Shown: positions 25,718 through 37,482, counted from the stretch's first letter. The stretch: DNA of 64,000 nucleotides from Candidula unifasciata (GCA_905116865.2 CAJHNH020002557.1:642501-706500); one strand, 5' to 3'. Made by a program: numbers and translations. Notes: generated by a model not told the origin, from the letters alone.

Positions 25718-25865
25718 CTTCTTCGTTCACAAGCTGTGAATTCCGGTGGAAGGTCCCAGTAGTTCGTCCATTTGGACTTTTGGCTTTTACCTGTACCTGT
25801 TTTGCATGTACAGCCGTTTTACTGACTTTACGAGCAGATTTACTCCGTCTTCGAGGGAATTTCTT
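25718..25865 (-). mobile_element. SINE-like repeat, (GAA)-tail family, old copy
   Basis: Strongly diverged reversed copy: TTCTTCGTTCACAAGCTGTG, then a diverged GTTCGTCCA block and GCATGTACAGCCGTTTTAC. Confidence 0.55.
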
Positions 25866-26299
25866 TTATTTAATCCTTCTATGTCATATGTATTTTGCTT
25901 TCACTAGTACACCCTAAGTGAATTTTATGCTGGCCTTTTCTGTCTTAAGTTTATTTTATTTAAACAGTTTCTACTGAAGTTTTTTTTTTCTTCCAACATT
26001 TATCCCTGAAGTATTTCTTTCAGTCTTTGAATCTTTCTTTCTTAAGCAGACTATGTGGTTATCTTAACAATTTACAATCACAGCAGACCGTAATGTTTTG
26101 TCTAGAATACACGAACATTTCAGAAAGAGATTTGATTGGTAAGTTCCATAAGTTTACACGTCATTCACATGAATAAACAGATGGGAACCATTTAAGCCAT
26201 ATTATACATATAATTAACATAAAAACAATGTATTGTTGGGCACTCATAGAAAGCAGTAGAAAGACAGAAGGACACACTAGACAACATAAAAATCGAAAG
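25866..26299. other. Unassigned intergenic sequence
   Basis: No gene seen; AT-rich with T runs. Confidence 0.4.
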
Positions 26300-26390
26300 C
26301 GATAGTTACCGTGTCGGGAATTGAACCTGTCACCTCCAGACGGCATATGCGCCTCGCTATGGAGAACATGTTCACAGTGTGCCATTTTGT
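26300..26390 (-). mobile_element. tRNA-derived SINE head
   Basis: On the minus strand the order is CATAGCGAGGCGC (box A-like) then GGTTCAATTCCCGACAC (box B). No cloverleaf closes, so I call it SINE-derived rather than a tRNA gene. Confidence 0.5.
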
Positions 26391-26799
26391 AGATTTTTCA
26401 CAGGTAAGAGCCCCTGTCCTCAATCCTTCCGGGCCCGTAATGGGCTAACAAGCCGGGACCTTCGGATTCACGGGGAATTCAACTTTAGTTTCATGATGAA
26501 TTCAAGAAAGAGTAGTCCTTATCATTTGTGATGGTCGAACAACAGAACAAAGTAGGATTTTAAAGTTGCTGACGACCCCCCACCCCCCCCCCCCCCCCCT
26601 AAAAAAAAAAAGATATTAAACTTCGAATCCAGATCTACTGCCTGAGAGCCAAGTCTACATTTTGTTCATGTATTTAAAGGGACTATACTATAATAATAAA
26701 AACAAATAAAACATAAGGGTAGTTTCCCCTACCACAAATGGCAGCGCCCATTTCACGAAAACGAAAGTGAAGTGCCCTCTGACAAGTTGAGTTATATCA
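26391..26799. other. Unassigned intergenic sequence
   Basis: No gene; a C run and an A run lie at 26579-26611. Confidence 0.4.
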
Positions 26800-26885
26800 A
26801 GAACCGACATCACAGCGATTGGGGCGCATTCCTATATGCGCTCCGTCCCCATCTTCAGCAGCCACCATAGACTTCCAGTACCAAT
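26800..26885 (-). mobile_element. LINE 3' end fragment
   Basis: The segment with CCCCATCTTCAGCAGCCACC is the reverse of the 3' untranslated block found at 8960, 16525 and 44815 in RNase H-type LINE copies. Confidence 0.6.
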
Positions 26886-27113
26886 ATTTATTATTATCTT
26901 TGACACAGTATGTGTACTAAATGACTTTCGTTGCCGAAGTAGTAGAGATAGAGTTAGTGTTAGCAGGTGTTTCTTGGAAATATCAGGAAAAAACCTTGAT
27001 ATTATTATACATATTATCACTATTTTTGTCAGGTTTTTTTTTTTTTTTAACAAACCCTCTGGAGACGGAGCCTTTTTTGAGTTTCTATGCCAAGAAGACG
27101 GAGCCTTCGGCGT

Positions 27114-27146
<33 letters not shown>
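27114..27146 (+). repeat. Poly-G run of about 33 bases
   Basis: One uninterrupted G homopolymer. Such runs are often mis-sized in assemblies. Confidence 0.95.
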
Positions 27147-27147
<1 letters not shown>

Positions 27148-28252
27148 ATTCTCTTAGTTTACACACACAAATATATTTTTAAAAAAATAAGTGTTTAATT
27201 AACATATACAAAACAAAACTATACATATTCTTGTATGAAATTGAAAAAACTAACATAATCTTTAGGAAGCACACTGAAATCTCGACATTTATTCAAATTA
27301 GCTATCAAATTTGCATACTTAGGCATGTATTTTTTTTAATTACTTAGAACATGCATGACTAAATTGAACAATTTTGCTAAATTTGTTGATGAATGAAGCC
27401 TGAATAAGTCCTAACATTTGTGTTTTGGGATTTAAGGCCCAAGTAGGCCCTCCAGACACCTCTGGCACATGGTTCTACTCCTTTTCCTGCCTCCTACTAT
27501 ATTTTGGTTGCTATAACGCAACAGTTCTCCCCCACCCCCACAAAAAAAAATCTATGTAAAATTATAGAATGCAACAAACGTTCACAAAAACCGCCACTGA
27601 GCAGCCCACAAGAAATGGAAGACGCAATCTGATTAGTTAGGAGGATCTCAGGGCTTATATTTTGGGGCCTAAAGATCGGACCAGCTGTCTTTTAGGCTGC
27701 TTTGCTGTTGGGCTGATAGATCGGCCTTTTTGTCCCCAGAAGGTTAAGTCTTTGAGTCCCAAGGAACGCATTATAAGTTCATAGGTTCCTACCTAGAGGC
27801 CCAGTAAATGCTTGATGCACCGATTTGATGACTCTCTTGACTACCCCCTGGGCCTTTAATGTTAAACCCCCTGGGACTCTAAGAGTTAAAGTATACTTTT
27901 TTTTTAACTTTACTTTTAAAGTTTCAGACAACTTTGAAGCATATATTCTTTGTTAAAATAAAAACAATATATCAACCTTTTTTTCTAGAAAAAAAAAAAA
28001 GCTCTTACTGTTGTTCTCTTTTCTTTCTTCTCAACAGTTCAAGAAAATATGAACTACATTGTACATTTTTCTCTACATTTTTTTTCCATTCTTCCTCTTT
28101 TCCTATTTCTTATTTTTTTTTTTTAAAATTCCCCTCATATTCTGAATTGCTAGTTTTTACATATTATTTGTAATTTATACATATTTAAACCTTCATCTAG
28201 GTCTGCCATCATCATTTGAATTTGTCAAGAATTTTTTTTTTTGGTTCAAACA
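27147..28252. other. BCS1L upstream region
   Basis: AT-rich, no ORF of note. The last 350 bp are pyrimidine-rich with two acceptor-like sites (TTCTTCTCAACAG near 28037 and CTTCATCTAG ending at 28200), so a 5' untranslated exon may lie upstream. No TATA box or CpG-rich promoter is evident. Confidence 0.35.
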
Positions 28253-28970
28253 ATGACATTGATAGAGTATATTTCGACGTTGGGTGACAACCCATACTTT
28301 GGAGCAGGAGCGGGTCTCTTCGCTGTTGGAGTGCTTGCAACTGCCGGCCGCAGAGGCCTCCAAGGAGCAACCATTTTGTTTCGCCGTCACTGCATGATAA
28401 CCATGGAAGTCACCAGCCGAGACAAGAGTTATCAGTGGCTCCTCCAGTGGATCACAAAATATGGGGCTCAAACCCAACACCTTAGCGTTGAAACAGAGTT
28501 CCAACAAACTGCTGCAGGTCAGATCAAAACCAAGTTTCATTTTATCCCCAGTCCTGGGAACCACTACTTTTGGCACAAAAATAATTTAATTATCGTCGAA
28601 CGAAATAGGGATAACAAAATGGTGGAGGTTTTTGAAACAGTCACTCTGACAGCACTTGGTAGAAACCGAGGTATGTTTATGTCAATTTTAGATGAAGCCA
28701 GAAAACTTGCTCTACAAAGTACAGATGGACAAACTGTTATGTACACTGCCATGGGTGCAGAATGGCGCCCTCTTGGCTATCCTCGAAGAAAAAGACCGTT
28801 GAATTCTGTTATTTTAGACAAAGGACTTTCTGAGCGTATCAGGGATGACGTTCAGGAATTTATTGACAATCCTAAATGGTACATGGAAAGAGGGATTCCA
28901 TATCGAAGAGGATATCTGTTGTATGGCCCTCCCGGCTGTGGAAAAAGCAGTTTCATTATGGCCCTAGCAG
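28253..28970 (+). CDS. BCS1L: BCS1L exon 1
   Basis: Encodes residues 1-239 plus the first base of codon 240: membrane anchor, BCS1-specific domain and Walker A. The donor is CAG|GTAAGG. Confidence 0.96.
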
Positions 28971-31900
28971 GTAAGGAAGACAGCCTTCATGGTTTATTAA
29001 AATCCTACCCCAGATGACGTCAAAGGACATTCCAATATTTTAGAGGGTGGTAAGACTGGGTTTCCTGGCTTTCTAATGCTTTTAACGACTCCAAAACATC
29101 TAGAACTGGGCCTAACCCCAACCCACCTATGTCCCATGAGAGAGCGCAGCCTAGGTCCCACAACTGCATGCAGCCTATCTACCACCCCCTGAAATATTAG
29201 ACCGTCCTGTGACCTGTGGATTTCCCCTGTTTGGGGTAGGATATTAATAAAGCTCCATGGTTTATTTTAAAATCATTCATTGTATAGAGGAAATCACTCA
29301 CATTATCATTGTATCTACCTACATACCTTTCTACCTACATACCTATCTACCTACATACCTATCTACCTACATACCTATCTACCTACATACCTATCTACCT
29401 ACATACCTATCTACCTACATACCTATCTACCTACATACCTATATACCTACACGCTTACCTGCTACACACCCAACTATCTATACACCTACCTACCAACCTA
29501 CCTATCTACCTACATAATACCTACCTACCTTGTTGTCCATCACAAGTGATGAAGACCGCTCTTTCTTTTCTTTGTCATGAAACTAAAGTTGATTATCTGT
29601 GGGCCCTGAGGTGACTTATAAGCACAATATGAGCCCGGATGAATCTAGGACAATGAGAGCTGCGAACAGTTTCTGTAGGTAAAGGGCCTTTAGTAAGGGT
29701 CTTTCTAGCCTGCCTGTGCTGTTCAGATGCCCTTTTTTTTTTAAAGCCTCGCAGATTGCTGCCCCTCTTCAGATTGATGTTCAACCTACCTACCTATACT
29801 GCAGCTAACACAATTTGGATCTGTCTGTCAGACTCTATTTCTCTAGCTACTAGTCTTCTTATCTAGGTCCTTTCTATCAGTCTGTCTGTCAGATTCTATT
29901 TCACTGGCTACCAGTCTGCTTATCTAGGTCCTTTTTATCAGTCTGTCTGTCAGATTCTATTTCTCTAGCTGCGTCTGCTTATCTAGGTCCCTTTCTATCA
30001 GTCTGTCTGTCATTCTATTTCTCTAGCTACCAGTCTGCTTATCTAGGTCCTTTCTATCAGTCTGTCTGTCAGATTCTATATCTCTAGCTGCCAGTCTGCT
30101 TATCTAGGTCCTTTTTATCAGTCTGTCTGTCAGATTCTATTTCACTAGCTACCAGTCTGCTTATCTAGGTCCCTTTCTATCAGTCTGTCTGTCAGTTTGC
30201 ACGCATATTTGCCCTATGCATTCTTCTTCTTCTCCTGAGTGCTCACCAGCTGTAATCTCCAGCAGAAAGTTCTGGTTGTTCTTGAGCTCCTGGACTTTGG
30301 TCTGAATATAGTACTTGAGTTTTGCATGCACATCAGTTTTACACTCTGTTGTGGTTCCTTTCTTCTCAGGCAGATGCACTCGGACTAGTAGTAATATTCT
30401 GCAAAAGGAGGATCATGATGAAGGGAACTTACCAGGCCATATCATGATTACCTTGTCTAACACACAAAACCATAACAACAGCATCTGTCTTGGAACTACA
30501 TTTGCCTTTTAAAAAAAAAAAACAGTTGTTGTGTTGGTATCAAGGACACTGCTCTTTCACATACGCAACAAACTCTGTCAACAGGCTGTACTAAATACAG
30601 TGCAAACTGTGACTGAAAATCTCAACAAAGGAACAGAAATCAGGCAGACAGACACAACCAATTGTTTCAACTCAAATCTTTAACAATGGAGTACTAAATA
30701 CTATACAGATCTGGTTTCTGAGTTTCTTAAAGAAAAGAAAACTACATCCCTGAATAAAATTCCGTGAACAGATGTCATAAGTACAAGGTTGGGAAATAAG
30801 TCTCCGGGTTAAGATGATGATGGTGATGTTGATGATGAGAATATTAACTATTTTCATTGGTTCTGTTCTCGTGTACATCACAGGTGATATTGACTACAGT
30901 ATCTGTGTCCTAAATCTCAGCGACAAGTCCATGTCCGATGACCGTCTGAGCCACTTGTTGACCAATGCACCTGAACAAAGCATCATCCTACTGGAGGACA
31001 TTGATGCAGCATTCGTGAGCAGGGATCTGGCGAAAGAAAGTAAGCTTGAGGTGTTGAATTGTGCTGTCTGTATCTGTGTGAGGTGCTGTCTGCATCTGTG
31101 TGAGGTGGTGTCTGCCTCTTTGTGAGGTGCTGTCTGCTTCTGTGTGAGGTGCTGTCTGCATCTGTGTGAGGTGGTGTCTGCATCTGTGTTAGGTGCTGTC
31201 TGCATCTATGTGAGGTGGTGTCTGCATCTATGTGAGGTGGTGTCTGCATCTATGTGAGGTGGTGTCTGCTTCTATGTGAGGTGGTGTCTGCTTCTGTGTG
31301 AGGTGCTGTCTGCATCTGTGTGAGGTGGTGTCTGCTTCTGTGTGAGGTGCTGTCTGCATCTATGTGAGGTGGTGTCTGCATCTGTGTGAGGTGGTGTCTG
31401 CATCTGTGTGAGGTGGTGTCTGCATCTGTGTGAGGTGGTGTCTGCATCTGTGTGAGGTGGTGTCTGCATCTATGTGAGGTGGTGTCTGCATCTATGTGAG
31501 GTGGTGTCTGCATCTGTGTGAGGTGCTGTCTGCATCTATGTGAGGTGATGTCTGCATCTGTGTGAGGTGGGGTCTCTGCTATCTGCATTTTGTTTTACAT
31601 GCTGTCTGCATGCTATGTGAGGTGTGTCTGTCTCAGTGTAAAGTGCTGTCTGTCTCTGTAGGAAGTGCTGTTTATCTGGTTCTTTGAGAAATGCTCTCTG
31701 TGTCTGTGGGAGGTGCTGTCTTTCTCTGTGTGAATTTTGTGTGTCTGTTTGTGAAGTGTTGTGTGTCTGTCTCTGTGTGAAGTGCTGTCTGTCTGTCTCT
31801 GTGTGAAGTGCTGTCTGTCTATCTCTGTGTGAAGTGCTGTCTGTCTGTCTCAGTGTGAAGTGCTGTGTATCTGTCTGTGGGTGAAGTGTTGTCTTTCTCT

Positions 31901-34900
31901 GTGTGAAGTGCTGTCTGTCTGTATGTCTGTCTCTGTGTGAAGTGCTGTCTCTCTGTGTGAAGTGCTGTCTGTCTCTGTGTGAAGTGCTGTCTGTCTCTGT
32001 GTGAAGTGCTGCCTGTGTGTGAAGTGTTGTCTTTCTCTGTATTAAGTGCTGTGTATCTGTCTGCCTGTCTGTCTCTGTGTGAAGTGCTCTCTGTCTCTGA
32101 AGATATGATTATGTGAATATGTTTCCACAGATCCTGTAGCCTACCAGGGGATGGGCCGACTGACTCTGTCAGGGCTGCTCAATGCACTTGATGGCGTGGC
32201 CTCAACAGAGGCCAGGATTCTTTTTATGACCACAAATTATATTGAAAGGTCAGTTTAAGATAGTTCCTTTTAGATTACGGGTTAGTGAATGTGTTTAACA
32301 CATACAAAATCCTTGAGAACTGTGTTTTGTTCTATGTGGTAAATGGTTTAGTTTAAAATTTAAAAAAAAGTAAAGGTAAGAGATTTAATTTCATTGCACT
32401 GGGCTTTATCTCTCTGCAAAACAGCTAGCTGCCTACCATAAGCCTCACACAAAGCACAAGCTCTGTAGCTCCGGTAATGATTCCCCTGAATCTGCGAACA
32501 AATTTTACTTTTTAGTGGTGCTGCCGTGAAATGAACCTATGACCTTGACACTTTGCCACAGACACCCCTAAAAAACTTAAAGAATATGTAATTCTTCTCA
32601 TGGATTTTGGATGACTGTATGAGAATCGTAACATGGAAGAGATGGGGTCTCATCATTACATATTCCTAGAGACAGCATTAGGTACACTTTGGTCAAACTT
32701 CAGAGTGGAGACAACAAACAGTTTACTATTTATTTTAGTCTCTTCTAAAATTTTTGAGAAGTTACAGCTTTTTTGGCAAAATTATATCACATCCTGTTAT
32801 AAAGTTCTTGAGAAGATAGTTTTTCTGATATAATTAAATAACAGCCTGTTCTAATGTGTTTGAGAAGATAGTTTTTCTTACAACATGATATCACATCCTG
32901 TTATAAAGTTCTTGAGAAGATAGTTTTTCTGACATAATTAAATCACAGCCTGTTCTAATGTGTTTGAGAAGATAGTTTTTCTTACATCATGATATCACAT
33001 CCTGTTATAAAGTTCTTGAGAAGATAGATAGTTTTTCTGACATAATTAAATCACAGCCTGTTCTAATGTGTTTGAGAAGATAGTTTTTCTTACATCATGA
33101 TATCACATCCTGTTATAAAGTTCTTGAGAAGATAGATAGTTTTTCTGACATAATTAAATCACAGCCTGTTCTAATGTGTTTGAGAAGATAGTTTTTCTTA
33201 CATCATGATATCACATCCTGTTATAAAGTTCTTGAGAAGATAGATAGTTTTTCTGACATAATTAAATCACAGCCTGTTCTAATGTGTTTGAGAAGATAGT
33301 TTTTCTTACATCATGATATCACATCCTGTTATAAAGTTCTTGAGAAGATAGATAGTTTTTCTGACATAATTAAATCACAGCCTGTTCTAATGTGTTTGAG
33401 AAGATAGTTTTTCTTACAACATTATATCACATCCTGTTATAAAGTTCTTGAGAAGATAGTTCTGAGAGAATGGTGCTTATCCATCTCTTGATCGTTTCTT
33501 CCCACTTGTATCGCTGCTCAGCTGAGACTTGCACCCAGACATTGTCTTGGCTAGCAAGCTTGATAGCCACTCTACTACTTCAGCTCCTTAGTATAATACT
33601 AATACCACACCCAGCATGAGAATGGAGGTTGAGGCGGAAACTGTAGCATTCCAGTGGGTGGAGAATATTTCAGCCACACATGCTGTCATAGTATTAGATT
33701 CGCAAAGCATGCTCAGGAAAATATAGTCAGGTTTTCTTCATATTGGTCACAACAATCCAGAGGTTGTAGGTTCTTCATATTGATCACAACAATCCAGAGG
33801 TTGTAGGTTATTCATATTGGCCACAACAATCCAGAGGTTGTAGGTTCTTCATATTGGTCACAACAATCCAGAGGTTGTAGGTTCTTCATATTGGTCACAA
33901 CAATCCAGAGGTTGTAGGTTCTTCATATTGGTCACAACAATCCAGAGGTTGTAGGTTCTTCATATTGATCACAACAATCCAGAGGTTGTAGGTTCTTCAT
34001 ATTGGTCACAACAATCCAGAGGTTGTAGGTTCTTCATATTGGTCACAACAATCCAGAGGTTGTAGGTTCTTCATATTGATCACAACAATCCAGAGGTTGT
34101 AGGTTCTTCATATTGATCACAACAATCCAGAGGTTGTAGGCTGTGAGAATCTAGTGTATATTGTGCCTGGACTGTGTAGGCTTGTTTGGGAACGAGCAGG
34201 CAGATAGGTTGGCTGGACTGTGTAGGCTTGTTTGGGAATGAGAAGGCAGATTGGTTGGCTGGACTGTGTAGGCTTGTTTGGGAATGAGCAGGCAGATTGG
34301 TTGGCTGGACTGTGTAGGCTTGTTTGGGAACGAGCAGGCAGATAGGTTGGCTGGACTGTGTAGGCTTGTTTGGGAACGAGCAGGCAGATAGGTTGGCTGG
34401 ACTGTGTAGGCTTGTTTGGGAACGAGCAGGCAGATAGGTTGGCTGGACTGTGTAGGCTTGTTTGGGAACGAGCAGGCAGATAGGTTGGCTGGACTGTGTA
34501 GGCTTGTTTGGGAACGAGCAGGCAGATAGGTTGGCTGGACTGTGTAGGCTTGTTTGGGAATGAGAAGGCAGATTGGTTGGCTGGACTGTGTAGGCTTGTT
34601 TGGGAATGAGAAGGCAGATTGGTTGGCTGGACTGTGTAGGCTTGTTTGGGAATGAGAAGGCAGATTGGTTGGCTGGACTGTGTAGGCTTGTTTGGGAATG
34701 AGAAGTCAGATTGGTTGGCTGGACTGTGTAGGCTTGTTTGGGAATGAGAAGGCAGATTGGTTGGCTGGACTGTGTAGGCTTGTTTGGGAATGAGAAGGCA
34801 GATTGGTTGGCTGGACTGTGTAGGCTTGTTTGGGAATGAGAAGGCAGATTGGTTGGCTGGACTGGCCACACTGGGGGGTGTACTGCAACTGCACAAAGCA

Positions 34901-35942
34901 GGAGTGAACTCTCACCTGTGGGACAAGATAACAAGTAAAATGGAAGTTATTGAAAACCTGTACCTGGAAAGAATGATGCAGCAGGGAGTGTCTGCAGGCT
35001 CCAGAACCACTCGGTGTTCAGTCTGTGTTCACTCGGTGTTCACTCGGTGTTCACTCGGTGTTCTGATCATTATCATGATGTCTGCATTTATTTCCCAGAA
35101 CATTTATATCGATTTTAATCATCATCATCAGTTCTCGTTATGCCTAGTGGCACATGAGGCTTCAGAGAGGACTTTCCATGCTTTCCTGTCCTGTGCAATC
35201 TTCATTGCAGTTTTCCATGTCAAAGATGCCGCACTCAGGTCACTTTCCATCGTTCGTCTCCATGTTGTTTTTGGGCACCCCTGTTTTCTCTTTCCCTCTG
35301 GTGTCCATGTGAGAGCTGTTTTGACAGGTATATCAGAAGTCATTCTCATAAGGTGGTTAAGCCATTTTAATCTTCTCTTGGTAATCATACTGTCTAAAGT
35401 TTCTTGGTTTGTGGCTTGAAGTAGTTTAGTGTTTGAGATTGTATCTGGCCAGAAAATTTTGATAATTCTACATAGACATGTGTGGTGGAAGGTGGACAGC
35501 TTGTGTGCTTCCTTTTTTAAGGCTGGCTCAAACTAGAAGCAAACAGTCAGTTTTGAAAAAATCACCCATGATGTGGATTTGAACCCTAGACCTTCGGCCA
35601 GGCAGGGGAACATCTAGCCATTACACTGCTGTTGCTTCCTACACATAATAAATTAATATATAATATGTATAATTGTTCCTTTGCAGATTAGACAAAGCCT
35701 TGATACGGCCAGGTCGTGTGGATGTGAAAGAGCTCATAGATTATGCTTCGGAATACCAGCTTCATGTGATGTTCAGAAGATTCTACCCTGATGAGCCAGA
35801 GTCGTCTGCTCATGATTTTGCTTCTAAAGTTCTGGCCTTGCAGAAACCTGTGTCTGCCGCCCAAGTTCAAGGTTACTTTATGTTGCATAAGAATGAACCA
35901 CAGACTGTGATTGACAATGTGATAGAAATAGTGGATTTATAA
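28253..35942 (+). CDS. BCS1L: Mitochondrial chaperone BCS1 (complete, 4 exons)
   Basis: AAA ATPase of the inner mitochondrial membrane that moves the folded Rieske iron-sulphur protein into respiratory complex III. Coding exons are 28253-28970, 30884-31039, 32131-32248 and 35687-35942, all with GT-AG introns and matching phases, giving 415 residues (human BCS1L has 419). A membrane segment spans residues 15-32, followed by a basic, presequence-like stretch. Then come the BCS1-specific domain ([24 protein letters not shown]), Walker [10 protein letters not shown] at 225-233, Walker B IILLEDID near 273-280, [10 protein letters not shown] and IRPGRVD with the arginine-finger region. An in-frame TGA at 28217 precedes the first ATG at 28253. 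The reading frame is intact and all key residues are present. The introns hold large tandem arrays. Confidence 0.97.
29300..29530. repeat. Tandem CTACCTACATACCTAT array
   Basis: 16-bp units in BCS1L intron 1, mostly perfect to about 29440 and then degenerate. Confidence 0.95.
29800..30205. repeat. Minisatellite, about 58-60 bp
   Basis: About six to seven units containing CTTATCTAGGTCCTTT and TCAGTCTGTCTGTCAG, in BCS1L intron 1. It directly precedes a SINE copy. Confidence 0.92.
30220..30390 (-). mobile_element. SINE-like repeat, (GAA)-tail family, truncated
   Basis: Diverged reversed copy in BCS1L intron 1, from TTCTTCTTCTTCTCC to CAGGCAGATGCACTCGGAC. Confidence 0.7.
30884..31039 (+). CDS. 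BCS1L: BCS1L exon 2
   Basis: Acceptor CATCACAG|GTGATA, donor AAAGAAA|GTAAGC. Encodes the segment with SDDRLSHLL and Walker B. Confidence 0.95.
31060..31590. repeat. Minisatellite, 22 bp
   Basis: About 24 units of a GTGAGGTGGTGTCTGCATCT type in BCS1L intron 2. It starts only 20 bp after the exon 2 donor. More degenerate GTGAAGTGCTGTCTGTCTCT units continue to about 32100, so the whole intron is essentially repeat. Confidence 0.95.
31591..32105. repeat. Degenerate GTGAAGTGCTGTCTGTCTCT array
   Basis: Diverged continuation of the preceding array up to about 25 bp before the exon 3 acceptor, with units of 20-36 bp. Confidence 0.85.
32131..32248 (+). CDS. BCS1L: BCS1L exon 3
   Basis: Acceptor TTTCCACAG|ATCC, donor GAAAG|GTCAGT. 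Encodes [20 protein letters not shown] and the sensor-1 motif MTTNYIER. Confidence 0.95.
32815..33465. repeat. Dimeric minisatellite, about 102 bp
   Basis: In BCS1L intron 3. Each unit is two related halves of about 50 bp, one with TTATAAAGTTCTTGAGAAG and one with TTCTAATGTGTTTGAGAAG, and both carry ATAGTTTTTCT. About six dimers; some carry an extra ATAG. Confidence 0.95.
33728..34140. repeat. Minisatellite, 37-38 bp, derived from LINE
   Basis: Eleven or so units of a GGTCACAACAATCCAGAGG ... TTGTAGGTTCTTCATATT type. The unit matches the LINE segment after SMLRKV, which in the copy at 60620-60660 reads (reverse) TCACCTCAGAGGTC then GTTAGCATCCTTTAG. Confidence 0.92.
34141..34870. repeat. Minisatellite, about 51 bp, derived from LINE
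   Basis: About 14 units of a GTGTAGGCTTGTTTGGGAA ... GGCAGATTGGTTGGCTGGAC type. One unit encodes [14 protein letters not shown], the closing RNase H motif. Two unit variants (GAACGAGCAGGCAGATAGG and GAATGAGAAGGCAGATTGG) occur in blocks. Confidence 0.95.
35089..35470 (-). pseudogene. LINE carboxyl-terminal fragment (second family)
   Basis: The minus strand carries [45 protein letters not shown] and [10 protein letters not shown], the usual carboxyl end of many invertebrate LINE reverse transcriptases. It is open over 35128-35388 and ends near an ATGATGATG tail (35118-35127). It lies in BCS1L intron 3. Confidence 0.85.
35570..35642 (-). mobile_element. tRNA-like SINE head
   Basis: The minus strand has GTAATGGCTAGATGTTCC (box A-like) and GGGTTCAAATCC (box B), 45 bp before BCS1L exon 4. 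No closed cloverleaf is seen. Confidence 0.5.
35687..35942 (+). CDS. BCS1L: BCS1L exon 4
   Basis: Acceptor TTCCTTTGCAG|ATTAG. Encodes [16 protein letters not shown], the carboxyl domain with [14 protein letters not shown], and the TAA stop at 35940-35942. Confidence 0.96.
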
Positions 35943-36485
35943 CTTTGAATTACAGTTTTTAGAAAATCAGGCAGATATGGGTTGTTATTGTTGGTTTTTG
36001 TTGTTGTTGTTATTGCTGCATCACCTTATGTACCATTCTGTACAGTTTTGTTGTTGTTGTTTTGTTATGGTTGTGTTGTTGAGCTGTGTTAACATTATTA
36101 TACAACAACAAAAAAACCCAGAAAATTATGGAATAATAGGATGACGATGAGGGTGTTAAAAAAAAAGAACTTGAACACTGTGACATAAAAAGAAGCTGGG
36201 AAATTATGGGATATCTTAAACTGTAAATACCACTTTTACAGAAAAATGAAGAGTAGGAACTGGTTGAGCAGTTAGAATACTAGGCTGTCATCATGGAAGC
36301 CTAGTTTAAAATCGTCTGTATGGGGATGTGAATATTTTCGGCCAGGGGCAAGAGTTCTGTCTATAGATTAGTGGTTTTTAATCCCCTACCACTGTGAATA
36401 TATAGCAAGACACCCCCACCCCACACTCCCTCTTACTTTAAAAAAAAATGTGATTAAAAGGAGGAGAACAAAGAGAAAACCCTTA
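35943..36485. other. BCS1L 3' flank
   Basis: GTT-rich sequence near 35985-36070 is probably the 3' untranslated region. I see no canonical AATAAA close to the stop. A tRNA-like stretch (GGTTGAGCAGTTAGAATAC, about 36262) may be an old SINE. Confidence 0.4.
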
Positions 36486-36489
36486 GCAC

Positions 36490-36860
36490 TTTTAACCAGA
36501 ACTGTGTTAGCATTTTTAACAAGAACTGTGTTAGCACTTTTAACAAGAACTGTGTTAGCACTTTTAACAAGAACTGTGTTAGCACTTTTAACAAGAACTG
36601 TGTTATCTTAGAACTTTTAACAAGAACTGTATTATCTTAGCACTTTTAACAAGAACTGTGTTATCTTAGCACTTTTAACCAGAACTGTATTATCTTAGCA
36701 CTTTTAGCAAGAACTGTATTATCTTAGCACTTTTAACAAGAACTGTGTTAGCACTTTTAACAAGAACTGTGTTAGCACTTTTAACAAGAACTGTGTTAGC
36801 ACTTTTAACAAGAACTGTGTTATCTTAGCACTTTTAACCAGAACTGTGTTATTCTATTAA
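36490..36860. repeat. Minisatellite, 24 and 30 bp units
   Basis: About 14 units of AGCACTTTTAACAAGAACTG plus TGTT, with a longer variant carrying ATCTT. Confidence 0.95.
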
Positions 36861-37468
36861 GTAGATTTTTAATACTAGACGTACAGACTGCTCATGAAAC
36901 TAATTATGTTCTTGACATTTTTTTAAAATTCAAAAGTGATTAAAAATATTTTATTAAAAATTAAACTGAAAAAGATGTTAATATAACAGATTATTAAGGC
37001 ACAAAGGAAATTCAAAAATAGTTTGACACCTCCTTGAAAAATTGCTCCCCCCCCCCCCCCCCCCCCCCCCCCGGTTAAAAATCACAAATATAGATGATTA
37101 TTAACTCCACATACAGATGAGTATTGTTAGGATGACTTCAAAGAAGTTGACCCACAAAAGAACTGATTACCTGTACTGGAAGATAAGAAAAGAGGCAATC
37201 CACATTCAGTAGACTCAGTATGGAGAACTCTGGTACATGATAAGAACAGAAAACTCAGAGGGGAGGGAACACATGCACGGATCAAAAGAGAATATCTGAT
37301 GGAGTTTGACTTCAAAGAGTTCATGCTGAGAAGATCAACTTCCTTACCTCGGGTTATTCCCCATTATTTTAAAGATGTATAAGAAATGCAGCAGGACAAA
37401 CAAGAATAGACAGAGTCAACAACGAAGAACAAAGAACAATGGCAGGCACAGTAGCGATAAATTATTTC
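36861..37468. other. Unassigned, poly-C run inside
   Basis: A C homopolymer of about 27 bases lies at 37046-37072. 37120-37460 reads coding-like in part and may be the 5' part of the LINE that continues at 37782, but I cannot fix its frame. Confidence 0.4.
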
Positions 37469-37482
37469 ATAGAACGTTAAAG

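Larger units (their letters stand above)
33600..35055 (+). pseudogene. LINE RNase H region containing two tandem arrays
   Basis: In BCS1L intron 3. The + strand first reads [15 protein letters not shown] and [15 protein letters not shown] (33622-33725), the catalytic glutamate and aspartate part of a LINE RNase H domain. Array 1 (33728-34140) and array 2 (34141-34870) follow. The frame then resumes as [19 protein letters not shown] and [20 protein letters not shown] (to about 35010). The order equals that of the intact stretch at 60880-60480 on the minus strand. Confidence 0.85.

Noticed and set aside
34080..34934. 284-codon minus-strand frame with repeated [12 protein letters not shown]
   Set aside because: It is the antisense of LINE-derived minisatellite units.
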